Shown here: positions 9,876 to 18,645 of the stretch, one piece after another
Numbering within the stretch: position 1 is the stretch's first letter
Layout of the letters: each line of letters opens with the position of its first letter
Origin: DASUFZ01 sp035541475
Lineage (GTDB): Bacteria > Myxococcota_A > UBA9160 > SMWR01
DNA length: 64,000 nucleotides
Direction: 5' to 3'
NCBI GenBank assembly: GCA_035541475.1
Contig: DATKND010000082.1
Location: forward strand, 1 to 64,000
Notes under the pieces: generated by a model
Told to the model about the DNA's origin: nothing
The model's input: the letters and a program-made list of their open reading frames with translations, nothing else
Databases searched by the model: none
Program-made: the position numbers and the translations under genes

Positions 9876-10937
9876 ATGGGCGAGGCCCGGCTCGCGCTGG
9901 TCGGCGGCTGCGGCAGCAGCGGCACCACGCTCCTGACCCACCTGCTCTCGCGACATCCGCTGGTGGCGACCGCGCCCGAGCTGAACTTCTTCAACCATCC
10001 CGAGTCGCTCGACCTCGCGCGCTTCGCCGACTCGCTCGACGCGCTGCTCGCGCGGCGCCGGCTCACGCCCGGCTACAAGCAGGTCGCGACCTTCCTCGGC
10101 CCGCGCCGCGAGCTCGACCTCTCGCGCGCGCGGCTCGCCGACTGGGCCGCGCGCGCGCGCGACGCCGCCGAGCTCCACCGCTGGCTCGCCGAGCACGTGT
10201 GCGCGCGGGTCGGCGCCACACACTTCGTCGAGAAGACACCGACCAACGTCTATGCCTTCGCGCGCCTCGCGCGGGAGAGCCCGGACGTGCGGCTCGTCCA
10301 TCTGATCCGCGACGGCCGCGACGTCGCCGCGTCGCTCGCGCAGCGCGGCAGGAACCTGTTCGCCGCGGGCAGCCGCTGGCTCTACGACACGCTGGCGGGT
10401 CGGCGTGCCCGCGAGAGCCCCGCGTATCTCGAGCTGCGCTACGAGGACCTGGTGACGGACACGCAGGCGACGCTCGCGCGCGTCTTCGCGCACCTCGGCC
10501 TGCCGGATCCTGGACCCACGCAGGCGGAGCCGAGCGGCCAGGTCCCCGAGCCCTGGCGGCGCAAGCGAGCCGCGGCTCGCTGGAGCCGGACGCCCGACCA
10601 GCCAGTGTCGGCCGCGTCGGTCGGGCGCTTCCGCGACGACCTCGACGACCCGGCGCTCGCGCTGCTGCTGCGGATCCGGCTCACCGCGCGCGCCGCGCGC
10701 GCGCTCGACGCCCCGGTCGCGAGCTTCGCGGAGCTGCTGCTGCACCTCGGCTACGCACCGTGCGCCGTCCCTCGCGTCCGCGCGCGAGACGGCGCTGCGG
10801 CCTGGCTGACGCTGGCGAGCGACGCGGCCCGACGTTCGCTGCGCTCGCTTCGCTACACCGGTCGCCCTGTCCGTCCGCTCACGACCCTCGGACCCGTCGG
10901 GCCAGGCGTGAGATCTGGCGGAGCACGCGTTTCTTGA
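9876..10937 (+). CDS. Sulfotransferase family protein
   Basis: The product is a PAPS-dependent sulfotransferase-like protein of 353 residues. The 5'-phosphosulfate loop is GGCGSSGTTLLTHLL near residues 9-23, followed by HFVEKTP and by VHLIRDGRDVAAS, the 3'-phosphate-binding element. Such enzymes sulfate lipids, polysaccharides or peptides; the acceptor cannot be read from sequence. The last 59 nt overlap the end of the converging 2OG oxygenase gene. It begins a run of cell-surface-type genes. Confidence 0.8.
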   Translation: MGEARLALVGGCGSSGTTLLTHLLSRHPLVATAPELNFFNHPESLDLARFADSLDALLARRRLTPGYKQVATFLGPRRELDLSRARLADWAARARDAAELHRWLAEHVCARVGATHFVEKTPTNVYAFARLARESPDVRLVHLIRDGRDVAASLAQRGRNLFAAGSRWLYDTLAGRRARESPAYLELRYEDLVTDTQATLARVFAHLGLPDPGPTQAEPSGQVPEPWRRKRAAARWSRTPDQPVSAASVGRFRDDLDDPALALLLRIRLTARAARALDAPVASFAELLLHLGYAPCAVPRVRARDGAAAWLTLASDAARRSLRSLRYTGRPVRPLTTLGPVGPGVRSGGARVS

Positions 10938-11616
10938 AGCCGCGTCGCAGGCGCTGGCTCTCGAGTCGGTAGTTCAAGGTCAGCGAGTGGCGCAGCGCGC
11001 CGATCGCCTCGACGCCATGCCAGGTCTTCTCGCTGCGCGCGAACGAATACCCCGTGTTCGGCCGAAACGGCAAGGTGTCGACCTTTGCGAAGCCGGCGCC
11101 GCTCCGCCGGTAGAGGGCCGTGCCCATCTCCGCGTGCGAGTCGTCCGGCGCGAGATAGAGCTGGAGCAGCACGACCTTGTCGCTCGTGTCGGGATGGACG
11201 CCGATCCGGTACCCCGGCTCGTCGCGCTGGAGCTTCACCGTGCCCGCGAAAGCCGACGCCGACCCCCCGAAGCGATCGCCGAGCACGTCGGCGTAGATCG
11301 CGAACAGCGCGTCGCGCAGCTCCGCCGAAGCGAACGCCTCGCGGCACGCGTCGAGACACGCGCGCGCGCGCGGTGGGAGCGGCGCGAGCGTCTCCCGCTC
11401 GAGCGTAAAGGTGCTGCGCGTGGTGCTCCCGTCCGGGCGCAGTGCGTCCTTGTGGTAGAGCGGCTCGAAATGCTTCGGATCCGGCAGCGACGCGAGCAGC
11501 TCCACGTAGAAATCCGCCGGGAGCACGCCCTCGAGATATTGATGCGCGAAGGGCTGCTCGCGCCGCGGCGCCGCGCGCACGACCTCGAGCACGTGGCGGA
11601 GCAGCGCCGACGACAT
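10879..11616 (-). CDS. 2-oxoglutarate/Fe(II)-dependent oxygenase-like protein
   Basis: The 245-residue product has the HxD...H...R triad of the 2OG-Fe(II) dioxygenase superfamily. The metal pair is in RIGVHPDTSD (about residues 154-163), the distal His is in EKTWHGVE (about 210-217), and the 2OG-binding Arg is near LNYRLESQR. It probably hydroxylates a small molecule or sugar-linked substrate, like related proteins in polysaccharide clusters. The start at 11616 has TAGATT 6 nt upstream and no Shine-Dalgarno sequence. Its 3' end overlaps the sulfotransferase by 59 nt. Confidence 0.7.
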   Translation of the reverse strand: MSSALLRHVLEVVRAAPRREQPFAHQYLEGVLPADFYVELLASLPDPKHFEPLYHKDALRPDGSTTRSTFTLERETLAPLPPRARACLDACREAFASAELRDALFAIYADVLGDRFGGSASAFAGTVKLQRDEPGYRIGVHPDTSDKVVLLQLYLAPDDSHAEMGTALYRRSGAGFAKVDTLPFRPNTGYSFARSEKTWHGVEAIGALRHSLTLNYRLESQRLRRGFKKRVLRQISRLARRVRGS

Positions 11617-11699
11617 GGCCGCAATCTACGGCAGCGGCCATGCCGCCACGAGCCGCGCCTCGCCCGCTCGCGCGACGCGATGTGCTACACCGCTCGCGC
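11617..11699. promoter_or_regulatory. Divergent promoter region between 2OG oxygenase and kinase-like gene
   Basis: Two separate -10-like boxes face outward: TAGATT on the minus strand (11628-11623, 6 nt before the ATG) and extended TGC-TACACC on the plus strand (11686-11691, 8 nt before the GTG). Both suggest leaderless transcripts. Confidence 0.4.
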
Positions 11700-12500
11700 G
11701 TGACGTCGTACCGCAAGCGGCGCCTCGAGCCCTGGTCCCAGCGCCTGCGCCGCATCGAGCGATCGCTGCTCGGAGGGTCCGGAAAGTCGCAGCGGGTGTA
11801 CCGCGTCACCATCGCGGGTCGCGACGTCAAGCAGATCGTGTTCGCGGAGGCGGCCCGCGCCGAGCGCACCGCCGCGCTGCTCGATCTGCTCGCCGACACG
11901 GGGCTCGTGCCGCGCCGCATCGCGCGCCACGGGAGCGAGCTGTGGGTCGAGTTCCTCGACGGCAGAGCGCTCGAGCCCGGCGCACCCCCGCCGCTGGACG
12001 AGCTCGCCGCCCTCTTCGCGACCTTCTACACGCGCGGCTCGCGCGCGCCCGCCGACACCGCGGCGCTGCGCGCCGAGCTCACGGCGCAGCTCGCGTGGCT
12101 ACGGGATTTCGGCGTGCTCGATGCCGCGCTCGCGCGCGCACTCGAGGCGCGCGCTCTCTCGGCGCCGGCGACGAAACTCTCGCGCGGTCTCGACTATCTC
12201 GACGCTCGCCCGGAAAACTTCCTGCGCGACCGGAGCGGGCGCCTTCGCATCGTCGATCTCGAGAGCCTCGGCGCGGACGAGGTCCAGGGCACGGGCGCTG
12301 CGCGCGCGTGGCTCCGCTGGCCGGGTGTCTCGCGCGAGGCGCTGCTGGCCGGCGTGGCGCGCTGCGGCGGTCCGGACCTCATGCCCGTCGCCGATTTCCT
12401 CGAGCTCCGCTTCGCCGCGAGCTGGACCTTGCGGTCGCTCCTGCTGCGCAAGCCGAAGCTGGTGGACCCGGCGCTGTTCCGGCGCCTCGCCGCGAGCTGA
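11700..12500 (+). CDS. Protein kinase-like/phosphotransferase-fold protein
   Basis: The 266-residue product looks like a small kinase-fold phosphotransferase (APH or lipopolysaccharide-kinase type). The catalytic-loop-like motif GLDYLDARPENFL is near residues 163-175 and the metal-binding VDLESL follows near 184-189. An N-terminal Lys is in the VKQIVF segment. The substrate is unknown; sugars or lipid A core are plausible because a glycosyltransferase follows 6 nt downstream. The GTG at 11700 is chosen because a -10-like TACACC sits 8 nt before it and the family match starts there. Confidence 0.6.
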   Translation: MTSYRKRRLEPWSQRLRRIERSLLGGSGKSQRVYRVTIAGRDVKQIVFAEAARAERTAALLDLLADTGLVPRRIARHGSELWVEFLDGRALEPGAPPPLDELAALFATFYTRGSRAPADTAALRAELTAQLAWLRDFGVLDAALARALEARALSAPATKLSRGLDYLDARPENFLRDRSGRLRIVDLESLGADEVQGTGAARAWLRWPGVSREALLAGVARCGGPDLMPVADFLELRFAASWTLRSLLLRKPKLVDPALFRRLAAS

Positions 12501-12506
12501 GCCGCG

Positions 12507-13535
12507 ATGGGCGCGGCCCCGCGCGTCACGGTCCTCGTGCCCGTCTACAACCGCGCGCCGGTGCTGCGGCAGGCGCTCGAGTCGGTGCTGGCGCAGCGCT
12601 TCGCGGACTTCGAGCTGCTCGTGATCGACGACGGCTCGCGCGACGGGAGCCTCGAGATCGCGCGCTCGCTGCGCGACCCGCGCATCCGCATCGAAGTACA
12701 GGCGCAAAATCGGGGCATTCCCGCCACGCGCAACCACGGGCTCGCGCTCGCGCGCGGCGAGTACCTCGCGATGGCCGACAGCGACGACGTGTCGCACCCG
12801 CGGCGGCTCGCGCTGCAGGTCCCGTGGCTCGATGCGCATCCGGAGGTCGCGGCGCTCGGCTCCTTCGCGCTCCGCACCGACGCGTCGGGACGGCGCGTCG
12901 ACGCGCCGCTCGTGCGGCCGACCGCGCCGCGCGAGCTGGCGGGCCGCATCCTCTTCGCGAGCGCGATGAAGAGCCCCACCGTCGTCGCGCGCACGGCCGT
13001 GCTCCGCGAGCACGGCTACCGCGAGGAGCTCGTGCTCGGCTCCGACATCGATCTCTGGGCGCGCGTGTCGGCGCGCCACGCGCTCGCCAACCTGCCGCGC
13101 TTCCTGGTTCGCTACCGCGCGGGCGGAGTCAGCCACGAAGACGGCGCGCTGCGCCTCGCGATGCGCCGCCTCGTCGCGAGCCCTCTGCTCGACGAGCTCG
13201 GCGTGCCCTTCGCGGACGCCGATCTCGATCGCCACGCGCAGCTCCGCAACCTGCGCGGCTTCCACCCCGACGCCGCCTACCTCGCGTGGTGCGAGGGCTG
13301 GCTCGAACGCCTCGTCGAGGCCAACGCGAGAGTGCGTCGCTACCCCGAGCCCGAGTTCCGGCGCGCCGCGGCCGAGCGCTCCCTGCTCGTCTCTCTCCGC
13401 GCGACCGCGGCGGGCGAAGCGCCGCGCGCACTCCTGCCACTCCTGCGCTCACTCGGGCGGGTCTTCGGTGGAGCGCCCGGCTACGCGCGCCTCGGGCTCG
13501 GCGCGCTTTGCGGCGCCGCGAGAGCTCTGGTCTAG
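12507..13535 (+). CDS. Family 2 glycosyltransferase
   Basis: An inverting GT-A glycosyltransferase of 342 residues that transfers a sugar from a nucleotide donor, probably for surface polysaccharide or lipopolysaccharide. The fold signature is clear: VTVLVPVYNRAPVLRQALESV at the N-terminus, VIDDGSRDGS (about residues 39-48), the metal-binding DxD equivalent MADSDDVSHP (about 90-99), and an acceptor-side ELVLGSDIDLWAR with the catalytic acid. It is 6 nt behind the kinase-like gene, so the two are probably co-transcribed. Its last 87 nt overlap the 3' end of the MscS gene on the other strand. Confidence 0.88.
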   Translation: MGAAPRVTVLVPVYNRAPVLRQALESVLAQRFADFELLVIDDGSRDGSLEIARSLRDPRIRIEVQAQNRGIPATRNHGLALARGEYLAMADSDDVSHPRRLALQVPWLDAHPEVAALGSFALRTDASGRRVDAPLVRPTAPRELAGRILFASAMKSPTVVARTAVLREHGYREELVLGSDIDLWARVSARHALANLPRFLVRYRAGGVSHEDGALRLAMRRLVASPLLDELGVPFADADLDRHAQLRNLRGFHPDAAYLAWCEGWLERLVEANARVRRYPEPEFRRAAAERSLLVSLRATAAGEAPRALLPLLRSLGRVFGGAPGYARLGLGALCGAARALV

Positions 13536-16040
13536 GGACCTTTCTCCGCGCAGCGAGGCGGCCGCGTCCGGCGCGACGGAGCCCACGTGGAGCACGCGCT
13601 GCGGGAAGGGGATCTCGATCCCCGCATCGCGAAGCGCGTCGTGGATCGCCATCGCCACCTCGCTGCGCGTGGTCCCGAGCATCTCCGGGTTGTCCGTCCA
13701 GATACGCACCTCGAAGTCGAGCGAGCTCTCGCCGAAGCGCATGAAGAGGATGAGCGGCTTCGGGTACGCGCAGACGCCCGGGTGCTTCTCCGCGACCCCG
13801 CGCAGCACCGTCTCGACGCGGCGCGGGTCGCTCCCGTAGGCGACGCCCACCGCGAGGGTAATGCGACGGAGCCGATCGGAAAGTGTCCAGTTGACCACGC
13901 GATCGGTGATCAGCGCCGCGTTCGGAACGATCACGTCGGCGCCGTCCCAGGTGCGGAGCGCGCTCGCGCGGATCCCTATCCGCTGCACCGTGCCCTCGAG
14001 GCCCGCGAGCTCGACCATGTCGCCGACCTTGATCGGCCGCTCGAAGAGCAGGATCAGGCCCGACACGAAATTGTTGACCACCGTCTGGAGCCCGAAGCCG
14101 ATGCCGACGCCGAAGGCGCCGAGCAGGATCGTGATGCGGTCGAGGTCGAAGCCGAGCGCGGAGAGAGCCATCAGGAAGCCGACCAGCAGCACCGCGTAGC
14201 GAAGCAAGGTGGACAGGGCAAACGGCACGCCACGGGCCAAGGTGACGCGCGGGAAGATCTCCTCGTCGAGCACGAAGCGGAGAGCGCGTGCGACGAACCA
14301 TGCGCCGAAGAGTGTCGCGACGAAGGCGAGCACGCCGCCGAGCGTCACATCGAAGCCCGCGTAGCCGAGCGAGCTGCCGAGCATCGCCTGGAGCCCGCGG
14401 AAGAGCGGCGCGCGCATTGCGAAGAGACCGAGCACGAAGAGCACCCACGAGATCAGCGCCGCCGCGCGCAGCAGCTTGCGCGTCCGCCGCAGGAACATCG
14501 CGCGGTGGTGATCGACCATGCGGATCGCTGCCACCGCGTGCCCGCCGAAGAGCGCTGCCGCCAGGCCTTCCGCCACCCGCACCAGGGCGAAGAGGGCGAG
14601 CGCCACGTAGCCGCTGCCGAGCACGCCGCCGCCGACGAGCGAGGCGAAGCGCGTGTACCCGGCGACGCTGGCCAGCGCCGCGAGGGCGGCGCCGACCGCG
14701 CCGGCGCGGATCCAGAGACCGAGCGCCGAGAGCCAGCGATTCCCGCGCGCCGACGCCGGCAGATTGTGGAGGCGATCCGGCCGCAGCAGCAGCGCGAGCA
14801 CGACGACGAGCGCGATCATCTCCGCCGTGAAGGCGACGCGATCCGGCGTCGTCGAGCCGGTCAGCATCGAGCGCAGCCGGTCGAACAAGGCGAAGCCGGT
14901 CAGCAGGTAGAGCGGCGGGCGGAAGGCCTTGCCCAGCATCGGCCGCAGCACCACCAGAGCGGCCGGCACGAACACGAGCCGCAGCGCCGCGACGACCGAG
15001 TGCGGCGCATCGCCGTAGAGGAAGCGGCTCAAAAAGAGTGTCAGCACGGTCGCCGCCGCGACCGGGTGTCGGGTCGCGAGCTGCGCGCCCTCGTCGGGCC
15101 CGATCGCCTCCGGGTCGGCATCCTTCGGCGGTGCGGTGCCCGCGAGCGCCGCGCGCGCGCGCCGCATCGCCCAGATGAGCAGGGCGAAGATCAACACCTG
15201 GAGCGTGACGACGTCCTGGTGCTGCGCCACGAAGCGCGGGAGCTCCTCGCGCAGCAGCTGCAGGTAGTCGCCGATGCGCCAGTGGGTCCACTCACCGAGG
15301 CCCGCTCCGCCGACGTCCCACAGCGGCGGGACGTCGCGCACCAGCAGGTTGTCGAGCACGCGCGTGCGGGTCGCGTCGATCGACGCGAGCACCTGCTGTA
15401 CGCCCGCATGCAGATCCGCATACTGGCTCTGGAGCACGAGCGCGTCGTTCAGCGAGCCCTCGACCGCGGCCGACGCCTTCCGGATCTCCGCCAGGGTCGC
15501 GTCCACCGCGGCCAGGATCACGGGCGGGACATCGCGCTCCCGCGCCTGCGCGCGCGTCCGCCGCCACAGATCGCGAGAGCGCGACAGCTCCTCGTTCTGG
15601 CTCTCGAGCGACGCGATCAGCCGGCGCAGGTGGTCCTCGCGCGAGCCGAGCTGACGGTCGTAGCCCTGCCACTCGGCCGTCAGGTTCGAGAGCGTCGCGA
15701 TCGACGGCGTCTGCTGGAGATCCACCGTGCGCGGCTTGAGCTGCGGCTCGATGCGCTGCGCGAGCCGCACGAGGTCCGCCTCGAGCTGCTTCGAATCGTC
15801 CTGCCCCGCGAGATCCGACTCGAGCGAGCGCGCGGCGTCGATCGCGACCTGCGAGCGAACGGTGATCTCGCCGACCGGCACCGGCTCCGACACCGCCGGC
15901 GCCGCGGCGCTCGCCCGCGGGCTCGCCGCCGACGCGCTCGCGGCCGACGGGCTCACGACCGGTGCGGTCTGCGCGCCGATCGGCGTCGCGCCGAGGGCCA
16001 GGACCGCGAGCGCGAAGCCGAGTCCGCGCAGCCGCGCCAC
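13449..16040 (-). CDS. Large mechanosensitive ion channel, MscS/MscK type
   Basis: The channel opens under membrane tension to release solutes. The 863-residue product is much longer than MscS (about 286). It starts with a signal peptide (GTG start, about residues 1-22), then a long Ala-rich and coiled-coil periplasmic domain to about residue 300, then many transmembrane helices, then the MscS pore and beta domain from about residue 600. Diagnostic stretches are GFGLQTVVNNFVSGLILL and PIKVGDMVEL, followed by GTVQRIGIRA and VPNA. This layout matches MscK/MscM-type channels. The GTG at 16040 follows an AGGG and lies 8 nt from the CoA-transferase stop. Frames extending further upstream are shadows. 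Confidence 0.88.
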   Translation of the reverse strand: MARLRGLGFALAVLALGATPIGAQTAPVVSPSAASASAASPRASAAAPAVSEPVPVGEITVRSQVAIDAARSLESDLAGQDDSKQLEADLVRLAQRIEPQLKPRTVDLQQTPSIATLSNLTAEWQGYDRQLGSREDHLRRLIASLESQNEELSRSRDLWRRTRAQARERDVPPVILAAVDATLAEIRKASAAVEGSLNDALVLQSQYADLHAGVQQVLASIDATRTRVLDNLLVRDVPPLWDVGGAGLGEWTHWRIGDYLQLLREELPRFVAQHQDVVTLQVLIFALLIWAMRRARAALAGTAPPKDADPEAIGPDEGAQLATRHPVAAATVLTLFLSRFLYGDAPHSVVAALRLVFVPAALVVLRPMLGKAFRPPLYLLTGFALFDRLRSMLTGSTTPDRVAFTAEMIALVVVLALLLRPDRLHNLPASARGNRWLSALGLWIRAGAVGAALAALASVAGYTRFASLVGGGVLGSGYVALALFALVRVAEGLAAALFGGHAVAAIRMVDHHRAMFLRRTRKLLRAAALISWVLFVLGLFAMRAPLFRGLQAMLGSSLGYAGFDVTLGGVLAFVATLFGAWFVARALRFVLDEEIFPRVTLARGVPFALSTLLRYAVLLVGFLMALSALGFDLDRITILLGAFGVGIGFGLQTVVNNFVSGLILLFERPIKVGDMVELAGLEGTVQRIGIRASALRTWDGADVIVPNAALITDRVVNWTLSDRLRRITLAVGVAYGSDPRRVETVLRGVAEKHPGVCAYPKPLILFMRFGESSLDFEVRIWTDNPEMLGTTRSEVAMAIHDALRDAGIEIPFPQRVLHVGSVAPDAAASLRGERSLDQSSRGAAKRAEPEARVAGRSTEDPPE

Positions 16041-16048
16041 GAGGCCCT

Positions 16049-17293
16049 CTAGCGGCCCGAGCCGCCGAGCGCGCCGGCCGCCCGCAGCTTCTGGATGCGC
16101 GCCGCGTCGTAGCCGAGCACGCGACGCAGCACGGCGTCGTTGTGCTCGCCGACCTGCGGCGCCCGCGTCGGCGCGGGCAAGGTCTCGCCGAGGAACTTCA
16201 CCGGGAAGGGCAGCATGTCCGCGCCGTGCTCCTTCGCCGGATACCACGGCAAGCGGTCCTGGAACTGAGGGTCGTCGGCGATCGTCTTCGGCGTGTTGAC
16301 CGGCGCGACCGGGAAGTTCTGCTCCTCGCCGAGCCGCAGCCACTCCGCTGAGCTCTTCTGCCGGAAGATCTGCTTCAGCTCGCGCTGGAGCTCGCGGTTG
16401 TTGCGGGCGTGGTCCGCGTACTTCGAGCCGGGCCAGCGCTCGAAGAGCTCGGTCCGCCCGACGCACACGCAGAAGTTCTTCCAGAACGCCTGCTCGGAGG
16501 CCATGAAGAGCACGTAGCCGTCGGCCGACTCGTAGATCTGGTAGCGGACGCCCTCGCGCATGCCGGCCGTGCCGACGGCGCGACGCACGTAGTTGTCGGC
16601 CTTGTTGCCCGTCACCTCGGACTCGGGCCGCTCGTACGCCTTCCACGACTCGCTGCGGTACCAGTCCATGTAGGCGGCGGCGTCGGACTGCGCGATCTCG
16701 AGCATGCAGCCCTGCCCCGTCTCGCGCGCGCGGATCACCGCCGCGAGGATGCCGAAGGCGCCGAACAGGGGACCCGCGTGGATCCCGATGCTCGCGTGCT
16801 CCGGGATGTACGTGAAGCCGTCTTCGTCGACGGCCGGCGTGATGATCCCCGCCCACGTGTCGAAGGCGATGCCGTGCGCCGGAAGATCGCGATACGGGCC
16901 GGTCATGCCGTAGCCCGAGATGTTGCAGAAGACGATCTTCGGGTTGATCGCGCGCAGCTGCTCGTAGCCGAGGCCGCGCCGCTCGAGCGAGCCCGGGCGC
17001 ATCGCCTCCACCACCACGTCGGCGCCGCGCACGAGGTCGCGGTAGACCTCGACCGCCTCCGGCTTCGACAGGTCGAGCACGAGGCTCTGCTTGCCCCGGT
17101 GGACGTGCAGGTGCAGCAGCGAGACGCCCTCGACGATCGGCCAGGTCATCTCGCGGATGTAGTCGCCGGCCGGCGACTCGACCTTGATCACCTCGGCGCC
17201 GAGGTCGGCGAGATGCGTGGTGATGGCGCCGGGGCCGAGCAGCGCGCTCTCGATCACGCGCAGGCCGGCGAGGGGCGGACGGGGAACGGACAT
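16049..17293 (-). CDS. CaiB/BaiF family III CoA-transferase
   Basis: The enzyme moves CoA between carboxylic acids through a catalytic aspartate. The 414-residue sequence has the family N-terminus (PLAGLRVIESALLGPGAI, GAEVIKVE), the NISGYGMTGPY loop and the likely catalytic Asp in EIAQSDAAAYMDW (about residue 204). Relatives activate carnitine, bile acids or steroid side-chain acids. A P450 of the sterol-oxidising type lies 48 nt upstream on the same strand, so activation of an oxidised side chain is a reasonable guess, not proven. Confidence 0.88.
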   Translation of the reverse strand: MSVPRPPLAGLRVIESALLGPGAITTHLADLGAEVIKVESPAGDYIREMTWPIVEGVSLLHLHVHRGKQSLVLDLSKPEAVEVYRDLVRGADVVVEAMRPGSLERRGLGYEQLRAINPKIVFCNISGYGMTGPYRDLPAHGIAFDTWAGIITPAVDEDGFTYIPEHASIGIHAGPLFGAFGILAAVIRARETGQGCMLEIAQSDAAAYMDWYRSESWKAYERPESEVTGNKADNYVRRAVGTAGMREGVRYQIYESADGYVLFMASEQAFWKNFCVCVGRTELFERWPGSKYADHARNNRELQRELKQIFRQKSSAEWLRLGEEQNFPVAPVNTPKTIADDPQFQDRLPWYPAKEHGADMLPFPVKFLGETLPAPTRAPQVGEHNDAVLRRVLGYDAARIQKLRAAGALGGSGR

Positions 17294-17341
17294 GAAGAGC
17301 TCCTGCGCCGGCGCGCGCGCCGCGCGGCGCGAAATCGGATG

Positions 17342-18616
17342 CTAGGCCGGGCGTGCGCCGCCCGGCGTGAAGGCGCACGGCATGTGCTTGATGCCGTGGA
17401 TGAAGTTCGACGCCAGCATCTGCGGCGGACCTGTGATCTCGAGATCCGGCAGCCGCCGGAAGAGCTCGCGGAACATCACCGTGATCTCGCGCCGCGCGAG
17501 GTGTGCGCCGAGGCAGTGGTGGGGACCGGGGCCGCCGAAGCCGACGTGCTCGTTGGGGCTGCGCCGGATGTCGAAGCGATGGGGGTCGGTGAAGACCGAC
17601 TCGTCGCGGTTGGCCGACACGTACCAGAGCACGAGCTTGTCGCCGGCGCGGATCGGCTGCCCGGCGAGCTCGGTGTCGCGCGTGGCCGTGCGGCGGAAAT
17701 GGAGCACCGGCGTGGCGAAGCGCACGATCTCCTCGATCGCCGTCGGCGCGAGCGCATCGAAGTCCTTCTGCCAGAGCGCGCGCTGCGCCGGGTGCTCGCA
17801 GAGCGCGCGCATGCCGTGGCTGATCGCATTGCGCGTCGTCTCGTTGCCGGCGACGACGAGCAGCACGAAGAACGATCCGAGCTCGGCATCGCTGAGGCGC
17901 TCGCCGTCGAGCTCGGCGTGGACGAGCGCGGAGGTGAGGTCCTCTGTCGGCTGGCGCATCCGCTGGCGGCCGAGGTCCTGCACTAGCGCGGCGAGCTCCG
18001 CGCCGGCGCCGAGGAGCGCCGCCGGCACGTTCTCGATCTGCGCGACGTACTCGGGGTCGCCCGCGCCGAGGATCACGTTGGTGCGGTCGAAGACGAAGCG
18101 CGTCTGACTCTCGGGGATCCCCATCAGATTGCAGATGATGCGGAGCGGCAGCTCGGCCGCGAGGTCGGTCACGAAGTCGCACTCGCCGCGCGGGGCGACC
18201 GCGCCGATCACCTGCGCGGCGACGCGCTCCACGTCGGCCTCCACCCGTTTCAGCATGCGCGGCGTGAAGCCGGACGACACGATGCGGCGGAGCCGCGCGT
18301 GGCGCGGGTCGTCCTGGTTGATCATCGAGCCGAAGAACTCGTTGAAGGCCTCGGGCATGTCGGAGATCTGCGTGCCGCGCCCCGAGCAGAAGCGCTCCGC
18401 GTCGCGAGAGACCTCCAGCACGTCGGCGTGTCGCACGACGGCCCAGTAGCCGGGACCGGGCGGCAGGAACGGCACCTCGAACTCGCGGTGGAAGGTCAGC
18501 CCCTGCGTGCGCCGCAGCGCCGCGAAGCCGGCCTCGATCGACTCGAAGGGCTGCATCCAGAAGGCGGGCTCGCCGAGCGCGATCTCGGGAGCGGACGATG
18601 CGGCGGTCTGTGACAC
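17342..18616 (-). CDS. Cytochrome P450, CYP124/CYP125-like
   Basis: A soluble bacterial monooxygenase of 424 residues. Motifs are AGNETT in the I helix (about residue 258), the ExxR in EEIVR, and the heme loop FGGPGPHHCLG at 360-370 with the Cys ligand at 368. The C-terminal ASNFIHGIKHMPC segment is typical of the CYP124/125/142 clade that oxidises the terminal methyl of sterol or methyl-branched lipid chains. The start is GTG at 18616, with CGGAG upstream and TAGACT at 18648-18643 as a possible -10. No ferredoxin gene is adjacent. The clade is clear; the exact substrate is inferred. Confidence 0.9.
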   Translation of the reverse strand: MSQTAASSAPEIALGEPAFWMQPFESIEAGFAALRRTQGLTFHREFEVPFLPPGPGYWAVVRHADVLEVSRDAERFCSGRGTQISDMPEAFNEFFGSMINQDDPRHARLRRIVSSGFTPRMLKRVEADVERVAAQVIGAVAPRGECDFVTDLAAELPLRIICNLMGIPESQTRFVFDRTNVILGAGDPEYVAQIENVPAALLGAGAELAALVQDLGRQRMRQPTEDLTSALVHAELDGERLSDAELGSFFVLLVVAGNETTRNAISHGMRALCEHPAQRALWQKDFDALAPTAIEEIVRFATPVLHFRRTATRDTELAGQPIRAGDKLVLWYVSANRDESVFTDPHRFDIRRSPNEHVGFGGPGPHHCLGAHLARREITVMFRELFRRLPDLEITGPPQMLASNFIHGIKHMPCAFTPGGARPA

Positions 18617-18645
18617 GGGGATCTCCGTCGAGTGCGGGTGCCAGT

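Noticed and set aside
13449..18182. A 1577-codon open frame on the minus strand
   Set aside because: The upper part is a shadow of the P450 and CoA-transferase genes; real homology begins at GTG 16040 (MscS).
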